Below, in pieces: positions 9,511 through 21,478 of a stretch of 64,000 nucleotides of DNA. The stretch is from contig OU612065.1 of NCBI GenBank assembly GCA_914767715.1, positions 31,310,001 to 31,374,000 of the forward strand, given 5' to 3'. How positions within the stretch are numbered: the first letter of the stretch is position 1; every line of letters begins with the position of its first letter. The DNA comes from Membranipora membranacea. Taxonomy: Eukaryota > Bryozoa > Gymnolaemata > Cheilostomatida > Membraniporidae. The notes beneath the pieces are model-generated. The model searched no databases. It was given only the letters and a program-made list of their open reading frames with translations, and was not told the DNA's origin. The position numbers and the translations under genes were made by a program.

Positions 9511-12392
9511 TATCAGCATGGAATTTTTGATTTGTTATGGTGAATGAATTTTGTGTTTGATTAATCGGACTGTAATTTGGAGTTGTTCACTCCTTGTCTC
9601 AAATCCCAAATAATAAAATATCCTCCAATTTTCTGTTTTAGAATCCGCGATATGTATGGTTCAAGTAGTGCAAATGCAATGGTAGCAGATCTGGACTTAT
9701 AATTGCTGACAATTCGGTTATTAAAGAGAGACTTCAAAAACACAACTGAACTGTTGATCAACAATACCTCAGCGGTAAGTAGAGCTACTATCGTACAATG
9801 TGCGCTAGCCTCAACTACTGAGCACTGGTTTAGATTTGAGTTTGGTGCAATTCTCGGTGGAATTGCTCAAGGATTTATTTTAAACAATAATAACAAAATA
9901 TAAATATGGTTCTATTCGTCAGGCAATAAATCAATCAATAATTTTACAATAATATCTTAGCATTTATCATTTAGTCATAAAAATACATAAACATTCAAAA
10001 TCTTTATAATAAGATCTTACCCTTGGTGCAGATGACCTCGAATTCAGTGTGATATTCAGTGTGATATCTCTGTGTATTGAAACTATGTTAGACTGGGTTC
10101 CTCGCTGTGAGTCACGGTATATGTATCTCTTTATATCTAAGCTATGTTAGACTAAGTTCCTCGCTGTGAATCGCGGTATTTGTATCTAAGCTATGTTAGA
10201 CTGATTTCCTCGCTGTGAATCGCGGTATTTGCATCTAAGCTATGTTAGACTGATTTCCTCGCTGTGAATCGCGGTATTTGTATCTAGGCTATGTTAGACT
10301 AGGTTCCTCGCTGTGAATCGCGGTATTTGCATCTAAGCTATGTTAGACTGATTTCCTCGCTGTGAATCGCGGTATTTGTATCTAGGCTATGTTAGACTAA
10401 GTTCCTCGCTGTGAATCGCGGTATATGTATCTCTTTTATCTAAGCTATGTTAGACTAGGTTCCTCGCTGTGAATCGCGGTATTTGTATCTCTGTATATCT
10501 TGCCAAAAGCTCTGTTGGCTGAATGTGTCTAAAGTTTTTAGACAATTTTCCTCCCTGTAGATGTGCCTCCTTGGGCTGACTGAATCAGATAATTCTCTGA
10601 TTAAATCTGTAATGCTGTACGTCGTTAACCCGCTCTCTGGCGCTGACTGAATTTGTTATCTTCTTGTTGAAGAATAGGCCTCCTTGGGCTGAGTGAATCA
10701 GATAGTTATCTGATTAGATGTGTAACACAGTATGTCGTGAACCCGCCTCCTGGCGCTGACTGAATTTGTTATCTTCTTGTTGAAGAATAGGCCTCCTTGG
10801 GCTGAGTGAATCAGATAGTTATCTGATTAGATGTGTAACACAGTATGTCGTGAACCCGCCTCCTGGCGCTGACTGATTTTTACAAGTGTCCATCAGGCTT
10901 TTATAGTGCTGGTTTGCTGTCCTGTTATTGTGCAACGTTTGCATTTACAGGTGTAAAGGTGTTTACCTTGTTGTTGGTTTTAGTCTCAATTTCGTCATTA
11001 CTCTCTTTTGATTTGCGTGTTTTGTCAGTTTTAATTATCTAGCTGTCAAAACATGGTTAGTCTGTCCTTTGCTTGACCTTACCTCATTTTTGTTTTGGTT
11101 ATTTTTAGGTAATTTATGGTGTCAAGTGCACCTGTTTATCCATGGTGTAATCTGTTGGTTTTCCTGATTTTGCAATCTTTCCAGGGTTGTTTTGAAGATC
11201 TTTAGTGACTTCTATTGCTCGTTATTTTCAAAATAGCTTATGGTGTCAACTGCACTTGTTATGTGCAATATATTGGATTTCTAATTTCGCAATCTTTCCA
11301 GGGTTGATTCACGTGCCCAAAGATCTCGTGACTCTGTGGTTATTTTGAAGATGTTTTGTGACTTCTGTTGTTTTCCCGTTGTTTGATTCTCCACGGGTTG
11401 TTGCACGTGCCCAGATTTCTCATGGCTATGTGATTATGTTTTGTTATATTTCAATACTCCCTCAGTGTATTATTCCCTCTATTTACTACAATATTACTAT
11501 TTTCCATTACCATCTAGCCTGTGTCTAGATAAATCTCAATAATGATAACCTATGATGTTTAAGCCTTAACCTAAACTACCCGTCACCATGCACTGAATGC
11601 CTAAGTATGTATCCGTTGGGTCTCAGTTTAAGCTCTTAGTAATAATTGAATTTAAACTAACTTTACTTTGTTTTGTTTTACAGATTATGTGGGTTAATGG
11701 TGATCTCCTGTCTTCACAGTACAGTGTGCAAGTTTAAATATCTAAAGAATACTCTACCATACTACTGTCAGAACTCATCTCATATCTATAACTTTGAAGT
11801 CTTTGGTTCTCATATCATCAATTCGAAGCCAGCGAACAAGCAGCAAAGCTCTCACAACAAGCAGGTCAAGCCTATAATAATCACGCCGAAACAGATCACC
11901 ATAGCTATTCAAATTGACAACATGTGGATGACAATGGAACTTATGAGAAAAAAAATATAATCAGAAACCAGTGCAATTTGTGTTATAATGTCTGGTGACC
12001 TAGAGTTCACCCTTAGTCTTAGCTTTTGACTTTTGCACGCTCATTGTTTTTCTCCGCTTTTGACAGGTGTCATATTTTATGGGAGTTCTAATCCAGCTTA
12101 TGAGTGGTTATCAATTTTTATGGTTGCGGTCCAGGGTCTGGTTTATGAAATGTGTTGGTTGAATATTAACACGTTATTCACTACACTGTGTCTTTATATG
12201 ATATGTGATTGACCTTTAGTTTTGTACTGTCCCACTTAATAATAAATCATTTGAGAATAAGGATACTTCAATACCATGCTGTGTGAGTGATCGTTGCACA
12301 TTCGGAAGAAAATATGGTTGCTCTTATACACTAAGGTAATTATAAAACATGATGTCCTTCATGATGATTACATAAGAAAATGTCATCTGACA
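9511..12392 (-). repeat. LTR (5' LTR in element orientation)
   Basis: Partner of 629-3510 with the same length. Both contain the minisatellites, here at about 10080-10494 and 10562-10882. Confidence 0.93.
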
Positions 12393-12396
12393 CTTG
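12393..12396. repeat. Target site duplication of LTR element (right)
   Basis: CTTG following the right LTR, matching 625-628. Confidence 0.75.
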
Positions 12397-12654
12397 TCCA
12401 GATTAACTCTAGATTTTCTTAAATTCCCTAACTCAGTCTGGAAAATTGTATGAAAATTGCAGTAAGTTATCAGTTACAACACATCATGTAGAAAACACCA
12501 TAATATTGCGTCTTTGCAACTCCAATCTTCAGTTGAGAAGAGTACAGAGGGCGTAATGTGAGACTTTAATAATTTATTTGTCACATAAAAATCTTTCCAA
12601 AAAAATTGGTATAAGCAATCTAAAAATCTCAATTTCCATACCCAATACGTATAT
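12397..12654. mobile_element. Right part of the split DNA element
   Basis: From about 12430 this matches 49825-50050, which is the same element next to gene C. The match ends at about 12654, so the right terminal repeat is missing here. Confidence 0.75.
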
Positions 12655-13208
12655 TCCATGATATTGCTGATTATAAATCACAAAACAAATAGCTATGCAT
12701 AGTAAAACAAGTATAGAACCTGATGTGGCGTACACAGGAACGCTACACGATCTATTCAATTAGTCCAGAAGCCACCCAAAGCTATCCTTCAGTTTCAAAA
12801 TATCCCTTTCTGGCTACAATTCGGTTGTTTAGGGTACATGGCTCAGCTTAGCAGTGTTCAAAACCACAAAATATTAATATAACTACAACCAATTGGCACC
12901 ATATAATAATCTATAGCCTTAGCCCTCCACTCATAGCGCTAATCTATCAATCATCTGCTCTAGCACGCTATTATATTATGATTTAAGGCTGTCATTAGTA
13001 CACCTCAATAATGTCTATACTTATTATTTAGACTAAGGTTGCTACTTAGTGCTACTGGGAAATCCCATTTTTATCGATGAGTCATGGATTACATCATTTT
13101 AGTAATCAAAGCCAGTTAGTCTACGTAGTTCATTGTTAGTATAACTGTGGCATAGTCAAGTACTACAAATCCTCACTGACTCTCAAGTGAAACTGTTCAT
13201 CAGTTATA
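12655..13208 (+). promoter_or_regulatory. 5' flank of ANK-caspase gene A
   Basis: Strongly similar to the sequence just upstream of genes B (24775-25714) and C (50503-51045), so it probably contains the family promoter and 5' UTR. It includes one copy of a ~98-bp unit that is expanded five-fold at gene B. No TATA box stands out. Confidence 0.5.
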
Positions 13209-14067
13209 ATGGCAGAAGCAGCAGATTCCACCCAGTATCCTGTCTGGTTAGGAGAAGATAATAAACTCTGCTATGATCAGACTGGACTAGAGTATCACCT
13301 CCTACATGTACTCAACTATAACCAGGATGATGTACTAAGAGTTATACAGCAGATAGCTCAGCTTCTGAATTGCTCAGAATTCTGGTTCAGCGCAGCCAGT
13401 TTTACCTCAGCTGAGACCCTCAATGCTATATTTAAGTCTATGAGACATGATCAGTTAATAACACTGTTCAGATCTGAGAATAATTATGTTTGGACAGCAC
13501 TGTATTGTTGTGGAAGAAGTGACATAGTGAAGCTGATATTAGACTGTGTAAATGAAGAGGAATGTTACCAGCTTCTCAGTAACAAAAATCATAAAAATCT
13601 GACACCTCCTCTCCATCTGGCATGCATGCTTGGTGTCACAGAGTCAGTGAGGCTGATAATGGACAGTGTTAATCAGGATATGAGATACTCTCTACTACAG
13701 ATGACAGATTGTGATGATTATAATCCACTACACCATGCAGCAGTGAGAGGTCCTACTGATATCCTGAAGATAATGAATAACTCTGTAACAGAGCAGCAGT
13801 GGATTAATCTTCTACAGATGAAGGACATTGAAGGATATACAGTTCTACACACAGCAGCGTTATCGGGTAATAATCAAATAATGATAACAATAAGAGATAC
13901 TGTAACTAATGATGTGTGGCTGCAGTTACTCTCTACTCCTCTACCAGAGTATGATCCTTATTATGATGGTGATGATGAAGACGACTACCGACAGGCCACC
14001 AGGTGGATGGATGATTTCAGAGCCACTGCAAAGATCGACAAGGCTCTCACTGAAACTGACCAACAAG
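13209..14067 (+). CDS. ANK-caspase A, exon 1 (ankyrin-like module)
   Basis: Starts at ATG 13209 and encodes residues 1-286, ending in a phase-1 donor (CAACAAG|GTAAAT). Residues 1-90 form a conserved family N-terminus with PVWLGEDNKL and helical segments and no known domain. Residues ~95-230 hold about four ankyrin-like repeats of 37-40 residues (TPPLHLAC, NPLHHAA and TVLHTAALSGN mark the first helices), each with an extra helix ending in LL. An acidic stretch and a basic helix close the exon. Ankyrin repeats bind proteins, so this part probably senses or recruits a partner (inference). Spliced with 16040-16464 and 16721-17092 it gives about 551 residues. Confidence 0.88.
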
Positions 14068-14657
14068 GTAAATTTTGTTATATAATATATTATTTCTAGG
14101 ATACACAGCAGGAATTCGTTGGTGCTGGCAATGTACTGAATATTATAGATTACTATTAGATATGCAAATAATCTCTGCCTCGTATTTATTTGATGCAAAA
14201 CCGACATTTTTTCCCCTTATTATAAATAGGACTGGTATCTATATTTTGACAAAAATTCATCTATAGGCTGTTTAGCTGCAGCCAGGGCCAAGTAATTTGG
14301 AATGAGTTAAAGATCGTTATTAGTTTATTCACTGTTGTAAAACTGAAAGTGAAAACGTAACAGTTTATTAGAAAGTGGGAAAACACTGATTTGAATGACG
14401 AGAAATACATGGGAATGAACAGCAAATAACAATCCAAGCGATATTTACCTCATTGGATCCTTTACATAAATGTGGTTACAGCTATGTATTAGGTGAAAAC
14501 CATTAATTTGCATATATAAATGGTGAGCTGCCACATACAACTGACTGTAATTAGTCATTGTGGAGAAAATAGAGAAATATAATCACATTCAAAGAATAGC
14601 TGAAAGCTAAATAGCCTTCGTGGTTGTTGATATTGATTTTAGACCTGCAGCTAAACT

Positions 14658-14686
14658 CCCCCCCCCCCCTCCCCCCCCCCCCCCCC
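14658..14686. repeat. Poly-C tract
   Basis: A 29-base C run broken by a single T. The complementary strand is G-rich and could fold into a quadruplex. Confidence 0.9.
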
Positions 14687-14791
14687 GCAATGATGCGTCA
14701 TTCCAAACAAAACATAACATTAAATAATATAATACAGATTTCTAAGCCATTGAAGTTTTCGTTCGGATGAAGTGTCAACATCATACAGTCT

Positions 14792-15304
14792 TTACATACA
14801 ATGCTGAGAGATACCTGGATCAAAAACTAAGCGCTGTGTCATTAGTGGGACTGAATGTTGGCCGAGCGGTAATGAAAGACACCAACACCAAGACAGATAG
14901 CGATAACTCAGTTTTGTAACAGTGTCCTTGTATACAAGAATAAGTTGAGTAGGTTTCTTGGCTGCATGTATATTTTCTGAACTTGTATTAAGTTCAGCAA
15001 AGAGTAAGTCACAAAGAGATGCAGCTTTGATTTCGTTGTCCATAGACTGGTAAAATATATTTGAGTCTGAAGTATGCCCAATAACATCAGCTCCAATAGA
15101 TGAGGCAGTATTGACAGCCTGGCGCACATGAATGATCAAAGCAGTCTCTGAACTTAATGTATCGGATCCCAGTATTAAATTTATCATTAGTACCATCAAG
15201 TTATTATACGGGTATAACATAAACATAACTATTGCCGACCACTCATGGGGGACAATGGTTCTTTTTGCCTTACGTATCCTCACCCCATCACTACCAATCT
15301 CCAC
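14792..15304 (-). other. Open frame of unknown nature in caspase intron
   Basis: A 170-codon frame on the strand opposite gene A. It has a mixed composition without low complexity, with an ALIIHVRQAVNTASSIGADV segment. I recognise no domain. It is absent from the shorter introns of genes B and C, so it may belong to an inserted element or be chance. Confidence 0.2.
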
Positions 15305-16039
15305 TTATTAATATCCATTGATTTCCCAGAACATTGGCCTTTCAATCGGAAGTGTAATAAGAGCTGACTGTAAAGTGAAACTTACATAATGTAAACTGAC
15401 CATATAAACTTGTTAGTGGTTGCTACTAAAAAGGTCAGATCTCAAACCTATCATCGGTGAATCTTTCGATAGCTCCCTGGAAATATGAACACAAAACATT
15501 AATTTCAGGTTTATATACAATTGTAAATCTTCATTACGTGTAAAATTAGGAGTGTAGTTTGTCGTAGGTATGATCATGTTTGGTGTTTCCTCTAGCAGAG
15601 GCTTTTGGTTCGAAATTTGTTATAAAATGTTATGGGATCCTCAATGAAAGATAATTATTTTGTGAAATGTGTACAGGTAGAGAATGATCCAATCACCAAA
15701 ATGGGTTTTTTGTAGAGGAAAGCTGAGTCCTGGCAGCGCTGGCAACATAATAGGGCACTAAAATACAGTTAAAAACCATAAATAAAAGATGTCTAAAACA
15801 TTAATTTCAATGCTTTTCAGACTGCTAACTTTCTGCAACTGGATGCATTTTATAATTCAAATCGGGTCACAAAGTACCTGGGACTTGGGGTCCTGTAACA
15901 TTTCTATATACTGCACTGAGAATGAGTAGTTAGTACAAGCAACAGCATGGCTGTGTCTTCATAAATCAAATGAAACCAACTTTCTAATAGTTTTTTTTTT
16001 AAATACGTGGTTATCTATTATTGATGGTTACTTTTACAG

Positions 16040-16464
16040 ATCTGCTGATTCAGAGACAGAATATCACAGAGACAGAGTCTCTAACTGTAGATCAGATACA
16101 GGTGTTGTCTCCTCTCAGCACACAATACATAATCCCATACAAGCAGGAGAAGAGTAAGAGATACGGTCTGATACTGTTCAGCTCTGAGAACAGGTCCGGA
16201 GCAGCTGCAGAAGCAGATGATCTGGAACAGGCTCTGGAGGCAGCGGGTTGTGAGGTGATGAAGATGGAGTGGTATGAGGCCAGAGAACTTCAGGGTATGA
16301 TCGACAGTGCTATGGATAGGATTGTAGGCGACTGCTCACTGCTGATTGTGTGTTTGATGTCTCATGGCTCTAGAGGTGTACTGAAGGGACAAGGAGGAGA
16401 AGAGATTGCAGTTTATGACATTCTACACCAGTTCACCTACACTCTGCCTGAATCAGTACCACTA
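16040..16464 (+). CDS. ANK-caspase A, exon 2 (p20, catalytic His)
   Basis: Acceptor CTTTTACAG and donor CTA|GTAAGA give a 425-base exon covering residues 287-428, in frame with exon 1. It begins the caspase p20 fold: RYGLILFSSEN is the first beta strand, then a DDLEQALEAAGCEV helix, then LLIVCLMSHGSRG, where His395 is the expected catalytic histidine. The exon length is the same in genes B and C. Caspases are cysteine proteases cutting after Asp in cell-death and immune signalling. The substrate here is unknown. Confidence 0.9.
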
Positions 16465-16720
16465 GTAAGATAATCTTACCATTAACACTAACACTCCCTG
16501 GCTATTTGTACACCTATGTTTTATTCCCACAATTTCTCAAGCTGGAGCAATAAATATGTTTTTCAACTTTTAATTGGTTATTATTGAACGTAACCATGTA
16601 GCCCACAATGCAATTTTCTGGAATTCCCAGGCAAGGCCAAGAATAATATACATGTGATAGGCATGATGTCACTTATAACCAGGTCAAGGTTTTACATGGT
16701 GGGATTATCTCTTATTGCAG

Positions 16721-17092
16721 ATAATGGTTATCCAGGCTTGTCAGGTGTTCTCTACACATGGTATGCTGCCACCTGCAGATGACAGTGAGTCAGATGCACC
16801 GACACCCAGCAGTGTACTCGACCCTCATCTGAACAAACACATAGTTCTACGGAGACGCCATACAGCACTTCTCATGGCCACAGTAACGGGTGGTCTGGCC
16901 TACAGAGGGGCATTTACAGGAGCCATAGCTAATGAGTTCAGAGAGGCTGATGGTAAGAAGGATATCTGTAGTATGTATATACATGCTGTAGCAGATCCAG
17001 CCTGCAGAGAACAATGTCCTGAATTCAGAATGACTCTAGATAAAACTCTGATACTTCCACCTGCTGTCAATCATTCTGCTACACAAGGCTGA
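16721..17092 (+). CDS. ANK-caspase A, exon 3 (catalytic Cys and p10)
   Basis: Follows acceptor TTATTGCAG in phase 0 and ends at TGA. IMVIQACQV carries the expected catalytic Cys435. The family motif is QACxG, and here the last position is Val. An Asp- and Ser-rich linker (residues ~447-463) is a plausible self-cleavage region between large and small subunits. Residues 478-530 match the p10 pattern, with ATVTGGLAYRG, where Arg490 may take the role of the substrate-pocket arginine. The C-terminus is short, with no extra domain. The gene reads as intact and functional. Confidence 0.88.
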   Translation: MMVIQACQVFSTHGMLPPADDSESDAPTPSSVLDPHLNKHIVLRRRHTALLMATVTGGLAYRGAFTGAIANEFREADGKKDICSMYIHAVADPACREQCPEFRMTLDKTLILPPAVNHSATQG

Positions 17093-17869
17093 CGCTGCCA
17101 GATAACATGACATAGATTTTGTTGTTATTTGCTTTGTTTTACACTTAGAGCGTCATGATAATTTTTTATTTTCAGCCTCGCATACTTTACAACCTTATCT
17201 GAACTAGCTAAATCGTTTATGTAGGCATTTTGCTAATATTTACCATAAAAATTCGATGTAAAGCTAATAATCAATAATCAGTTGTATCAGAACTTTGTGT
17301 TAACAAACGAAGCCTGAATCAGAAAATGGGACAGAATTCTAATTGTTTTGGCATCCCTGAGTAAATGTTAATTCTGTATTTTCCTTCAATTATGACTGTG
17401 TTTATTGAATATCTAAGAATATCTTTGCCTCAGTGACATGTTCCATTCAATAAAAAGGTGACGGTTATCATGTTAAAAGTTTTAATGCACCAACGCTCAA
17501 TTTCCCTGTTTGGGTGTCATGTTCAGAAGTCTAAGTTATTTTATTTGAATACAAATGACGCACTGTAACAAGATCTTAATATCAGATTACATTTTGTCCT
17601 CTTCATTTGAACGCAGTGTGGAACAGAAAGTCAAAAAACCTATTAGTTGATTTGCAGTTTTATACAATTAGTATATATCCTTCCTTCATCACAACTCTGA
17701 TCTGATCACAGGCTTGCCATAACTCAAATAATATATATATATATATATATATGTATACCTGTGATGTGTATACAATGCCTTTCTTGTGTCATTTCCAATT
17801 GTCATTTGGTAGATGAATGATCATTGTGATGGTTAGAAAGGTATGACAGGCTACAACTGGAAAGTTGTA
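17093..17869. other. 3' flank of gene A, nothing coding seen
   Basis: AT-rich DNA with a (TA)n run at about 17731-17752 and several AATAAA-like motifs (for example near 17450). No gene is supported. Confidence 0.6.
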
Positions 17870-19258
17870 TAAGGTAATGTCAAAGACCGATCCGAATATC
17901 AATATATCATATACCGTTGGAAAGCTGCCGAGCTACTGAAAATGAATAGCTGAACAAAAACTTGATTCGATGACGTTGTGTCATTTGAGGGAGGAAATGA
18001 GACAGAAAACGCTCTTTTTTGTCAATGCAGATTGAGCAGTCAAATTAATAATTGCAAGAAATTTCAAAACATGTGGAATGTATACTTAGAGATTGCGTTC
18101 ATCATAAAATTTGATTTTCTCTGATATACGACTAGTCTAAATTGACTTTTTACGTCACGCCATACAACGCATTTATTTTGTGAAGCCGTGAAAATATGTG
18201 AAATTTCAACATTAATTCACAACAGATCATAGGCTTGAATCAAAATTAATTATGATTTTCTCTTAGAGTTCTCTTCAAATGTCATACACATTGACTTTCA
18301 AAAAGATAGCTTGCATATTGCAATGACAGTAGACTCTCGAATACGGCTAATATTTTCACCACCTTTGCATAACGCCAAACATGCTGTCCAAATAACCATT
18401 ATTGTGGCCAAACCAAGTTTTTTTGAAGCTTCTCACATACGAAGCCGCTTTCATTAACCATGGTGCACACAGGAAATGCCAAGACAATTTTTCATTGCAT
18501 CTTCATTTTTTTTTAATTTAGCGCAAAAGAATGCCAAAAAACAGCTATTTTTAGGGACTTTTGAGGTCTTTTTAGGGACTTTTGAGGTGTTTTTTGGCAT
18601 TCTTTTGCGTTAAATTAAAAAAAAATGAAGATGCAATGAAAAATTATCATGGCATTTCTTATGTGCACCGTGGTTAATGAAAGTGGCTTCGTATGTGAGA
18701 ACTTTCAAAAAATCTTTGTTTGGCCACAATAATGGTTATTTGGACAGCATGTTTGGCGTTATGCAAAGGCGGCGAAAATATTAGCCGTATTCGAGAGTCT
18801 ACTGTCATTGCAATATGCAAGCTATCTTTTTGAAAGTCAATGTGTATGACATATGAATAGTACTCTAAGAGAAAATCATAATCAATTTTGATTCGAGCCT
18901 ATGATATGTTGGGAATTCATGATTGAAATTTCACATATTTTCACGGCTTCAAAAAATAAATGCGTTGTATGGCGTGACGTAAAAAGTCAATTTAGACTAG
19001 TCATATATCAGAGAAAATCAAATTTTATGATGAACGCAATCTCTAAGTATACATTCCACATGTTTTGAAATTTCTTGCAATTAATTTGACTCCTCCATCT
19101 GCATTGACAAAGACAGCGTTTTTTGCCTCATTTCCTGCCTAAAATGACACAGCGTCATCAAATCAAGTTTTTGTTCAGGTATTCATTTTCAGTAGCTCGG
19201 CAGCTTTCCAACGGTATATGATATGTTGATATTCGGATCGGTCTTTGACATTACCTTA
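17870..19258. mobile_element. Foldback element with ~650-bp inverted arms
   Basis: From 17872 (AGGTAATGTCAAAGACCG) to 19256 the sequence is a near-complete palindrome, with arms of roughly 650 bp meeting near 18560. TA flanks both ends (17870-17871 and 19257-19258). The centre has a direct duplication of TTTTTAGGGACTTTTGAGGT. There is no protein coding. It is a non-autonomous TIR element with TA preference. A transcript through it would fold into a very long hairpin. Confidence 0.9.
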
Positions 19259-20719
19259 ATGACAGAAACAAAATTGATCAATCAACTTATGTATAGCTTA
19301 ATTATAATAATTAAAATTATTGATATGTATGAGCCTCGTTACACTGAGAGACATTGTATCTAATCACACAAACTGGTAGATGGACTCTTTGCGACATCAG
19401 CCTGTAAATATACTATATATTATGGTTAGTACAGAGCAGGCTGTGGATTAACAAGTTATCCATAACTATAATCAGGTGATAAATATAATCCACTAAAAAA
19501 GATTAACTGTTTATTAAAAGTAGCAGTTGCTCCTTACTGTGAAAGAAAAGGAAATATCCCTCATTTTATAAATATTTACTTCAATAGATCGTGATAACAG
19601 GTCATCCATTTTCTGATTAGAATACAGATACAATCCCCATGACCATATTCATACCCTTCTATGTCATTAGGGACTTGATTATGTATCCAGGTGTCTCTAC
19701 GAGAACCTTATTAGCAAACCCAGATTCAATGGTTAGGGTGGGGCGGGTTTCAACGTGTGCCCTTTGCAAAATATGCTCAGACCGATAATTTCATCACTAA
19801 GCTGGCAATGCATTGCTCCTGGTTTTTTCAGATAATTGTTATTGAATGAATATCCACTACTAAGCTGTATAAAGAATCAATCAATTTTGTTTTGCTGTTG
19901 TCGGGTTTTCAGGCGGTAGATAAATATAAATGGTTTTCTAGTCTTTTTTATGATGTTATCTTTGCCTATGAATGAGGCAGCCATCCACTGTAGCACTGGC
20001 AAAGCATCACATAATCGATAATAAATTTGTAATATAGGTTAATGATCCTGTGTATGCGATGCCTTGCCATTTTATTTGCTCTGTTAATATTGTCAATATT
20101 GAAAAGTGTTAAATATCCTCTTCCACCTTTGAGTAAAGATAGTGTTAAAATTTCTTCCATAGAGAATTTGGCAGCTGACAGTTGACTGCACCAGGCGTTC
20201 ACAGCTGTTCAATGCTACCATATTGATGTGTTAATAAATTCCTTTTCTAAGAACGCACATTCAAAAATGAAAAAATAAACAAGATCAATTAAGCCTGCTA
20301 AGACTTATTAAAAGATGGTCGTTTACCATTGTCGCTGTTAACTTAGTAATGTTGGCGCATTGTTTTTTCGTTATGAGACAAAATCATTGGCGAGCAGAAA
20401 TCATATCCATATAACCTCAGCGTAAAGCTATTTAATCTCCATGTCAGAACATTTTGGAACTGACAGCCTTTAATATTTTCTAGGATGACATGGAATCTGA
20501 GCGAAGATAAGCTCAATTAGCTACAATTTAATATATACAACTTTTTTTCAAAATAATAAGATATGCTTCATATAAAACTAGATATTGTGTGAAAGCGCAA
20601 GAATAATTCACTTAAGAAAGATTTCCTTTAGACTCATACCGATATATCGATGAAAAACTTGATCTACAAATCAGCTAGTGCCTTGTCTCATTAAAACAAT
20701 ATCCAAGATTAAAGACTTA
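19259..20719. other. Intergenic, nothing recognised
   Basis: AT-rich sequence. A 78-codon minus-strand frame at 19966-20202 has no recognisable domain and is not counted as a gene. Confidence 0.5.
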
Positions 20720-20995
20720 GTTTGAGGCTGCTCTTTTGTAGCACATCTTATTCTCCATATTTTATTCTATCATGTGAGCGATTTTCAGCTTTAGAATCCA
20801 AATATTGAGGAAGTTATGGTCTCTCAAACTTCCAGGTTGATTGCCTTCAATCGGCATTGGGAATAAGCGGATGTTTCCCCTGGGGTACGTCACAACCATA
20901 GACATGTGTTTTGTCTATGGTCATACTTATTATGAGTTATTAGTTAATACATTAATAATCACACAGATAAGATGAGATGATGATCAAAATTCAGT

Positions 20996-21062
20996 CCTGG
21001 GTGGGAATCGAACCCGGGTCCCCATACCTATAGGCAACCATCACGCCACTTGGACCAACTTG
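20996..21062 (-). ncRNA. tRNA-like SINE head (minus strand)
   Basis: The minus strand reads TGGTCCAAGTGGCGTGATGG, an A-box-like stretch, then GGGTTCGATTCCC, a canonical B box. This is the pol III promoter head of the left SINE, not a functional tRNA, since the acceptor ends do not pair. Confidence 0.6.
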
Positions 21063-21077
21063 GTTAGACTGTAGATA

Positions 21078-21142
21078 ATATAGCTCAGTGTTAGCGGCGT
21101 TGCCTGCAAAGCCATTTGGTCCTGGGTTCGACACCGTTACAG
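21078..21142 (+). ncRNA. tRNA-like SINE head (plus strand)
   Basis: TAGCTCAGTGTTAGCGG (A box), TGCCTGCAAAGCC (an anticodon-arm-like stretch with GCA) and GGGTTCGACACC (B box). It is the head of the right SINE. The acceptor stem is not formed, so it is not a working tRNA gene. Confidence 0.6.
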
Positions 21143-21478
21143 ACCTGAACATTTTGATCATCAACATATTTATTAGTGTATCGTAATAAGTATGATGGTT
21201 GTGACGTACCCTAGGGATTGCCGGCTGGTTCTGACTGCCAATAAATTGCCGTCACCTTGGAAGTTTGAGAGGCCATAACTTCCTCAATATTTGGATTCTA
21301 AAGCTGAAAATTGCTCACATGATGGAATAAAATATGGAGAATAAGATGTGATACAAAAGAGCAGCCTCAAACAAAGTTTTTAAGGTAGATTGCAAATACA
21401 CTACATTATTGATGGATGTGTGTTAGAATCGGTCAAGGGTCAGTAACATACCAACACTTCAGGTTATGATTAGGACAC

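Larger units (their letters stand above)
629..12392 (-). mobile_element. LTR retroelement with giant LTRs and gag but no pol
   Basis: Two direct repeats of 2,882 bp (629-3510 and 9511-12392) enclose a 6-kb interior and are flanked by CTTG. On the minus strand the LTRs start TGTCAG, a tRNA-like primer site follows 3 bases after the upstream LTR, and a long gag-like frame follows. I see no protease, reverse transcriptase, RNase H or integrase. This resembles non-autonomous elements that keep only gag. The LTRs carry no length difference and looked identical wherever compared, so the insertion is recent. A clear polypurine tract next to the downstream LTR was not found. Confidence 0.9.
14068..16039 (+). 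other. Intron 1 of ANK-caspase A
   Basis: A 1,972-bp intron, about three times longer than in genes B and C (~630 bp). It holds a poly-C tract at 14658-14686 and a 170-codon minus-strand frame at 14792-15304 of unknown nature, so extra DNA was probably inserted here. Confidence 0.7.
20720..21372. mobile_element. Head-to-head pair of tRNA-derived SINEs
   Basis: Two inverted copies of a ~320-bp unit face each other. The outer ends are GTTTGAGGCTGCTCTTTTGT and its complement. The inner ends are two tRNA-like heads pointing outward. The bodies share segments around GTTATGG.CTCTCAAACTTCCA and TGACGTACCC. The arms are clearly diverged, so this may be two insertions or an old inverted duplication. 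Confidence 0.75.

Noticed and set aside
21078-21142. Functional tRNA-Cys gene
   Set aside because: The A box, GCA-like anticodon and B box are present, but the acceptor stem does not pair and the sequence continues into a SINE body.
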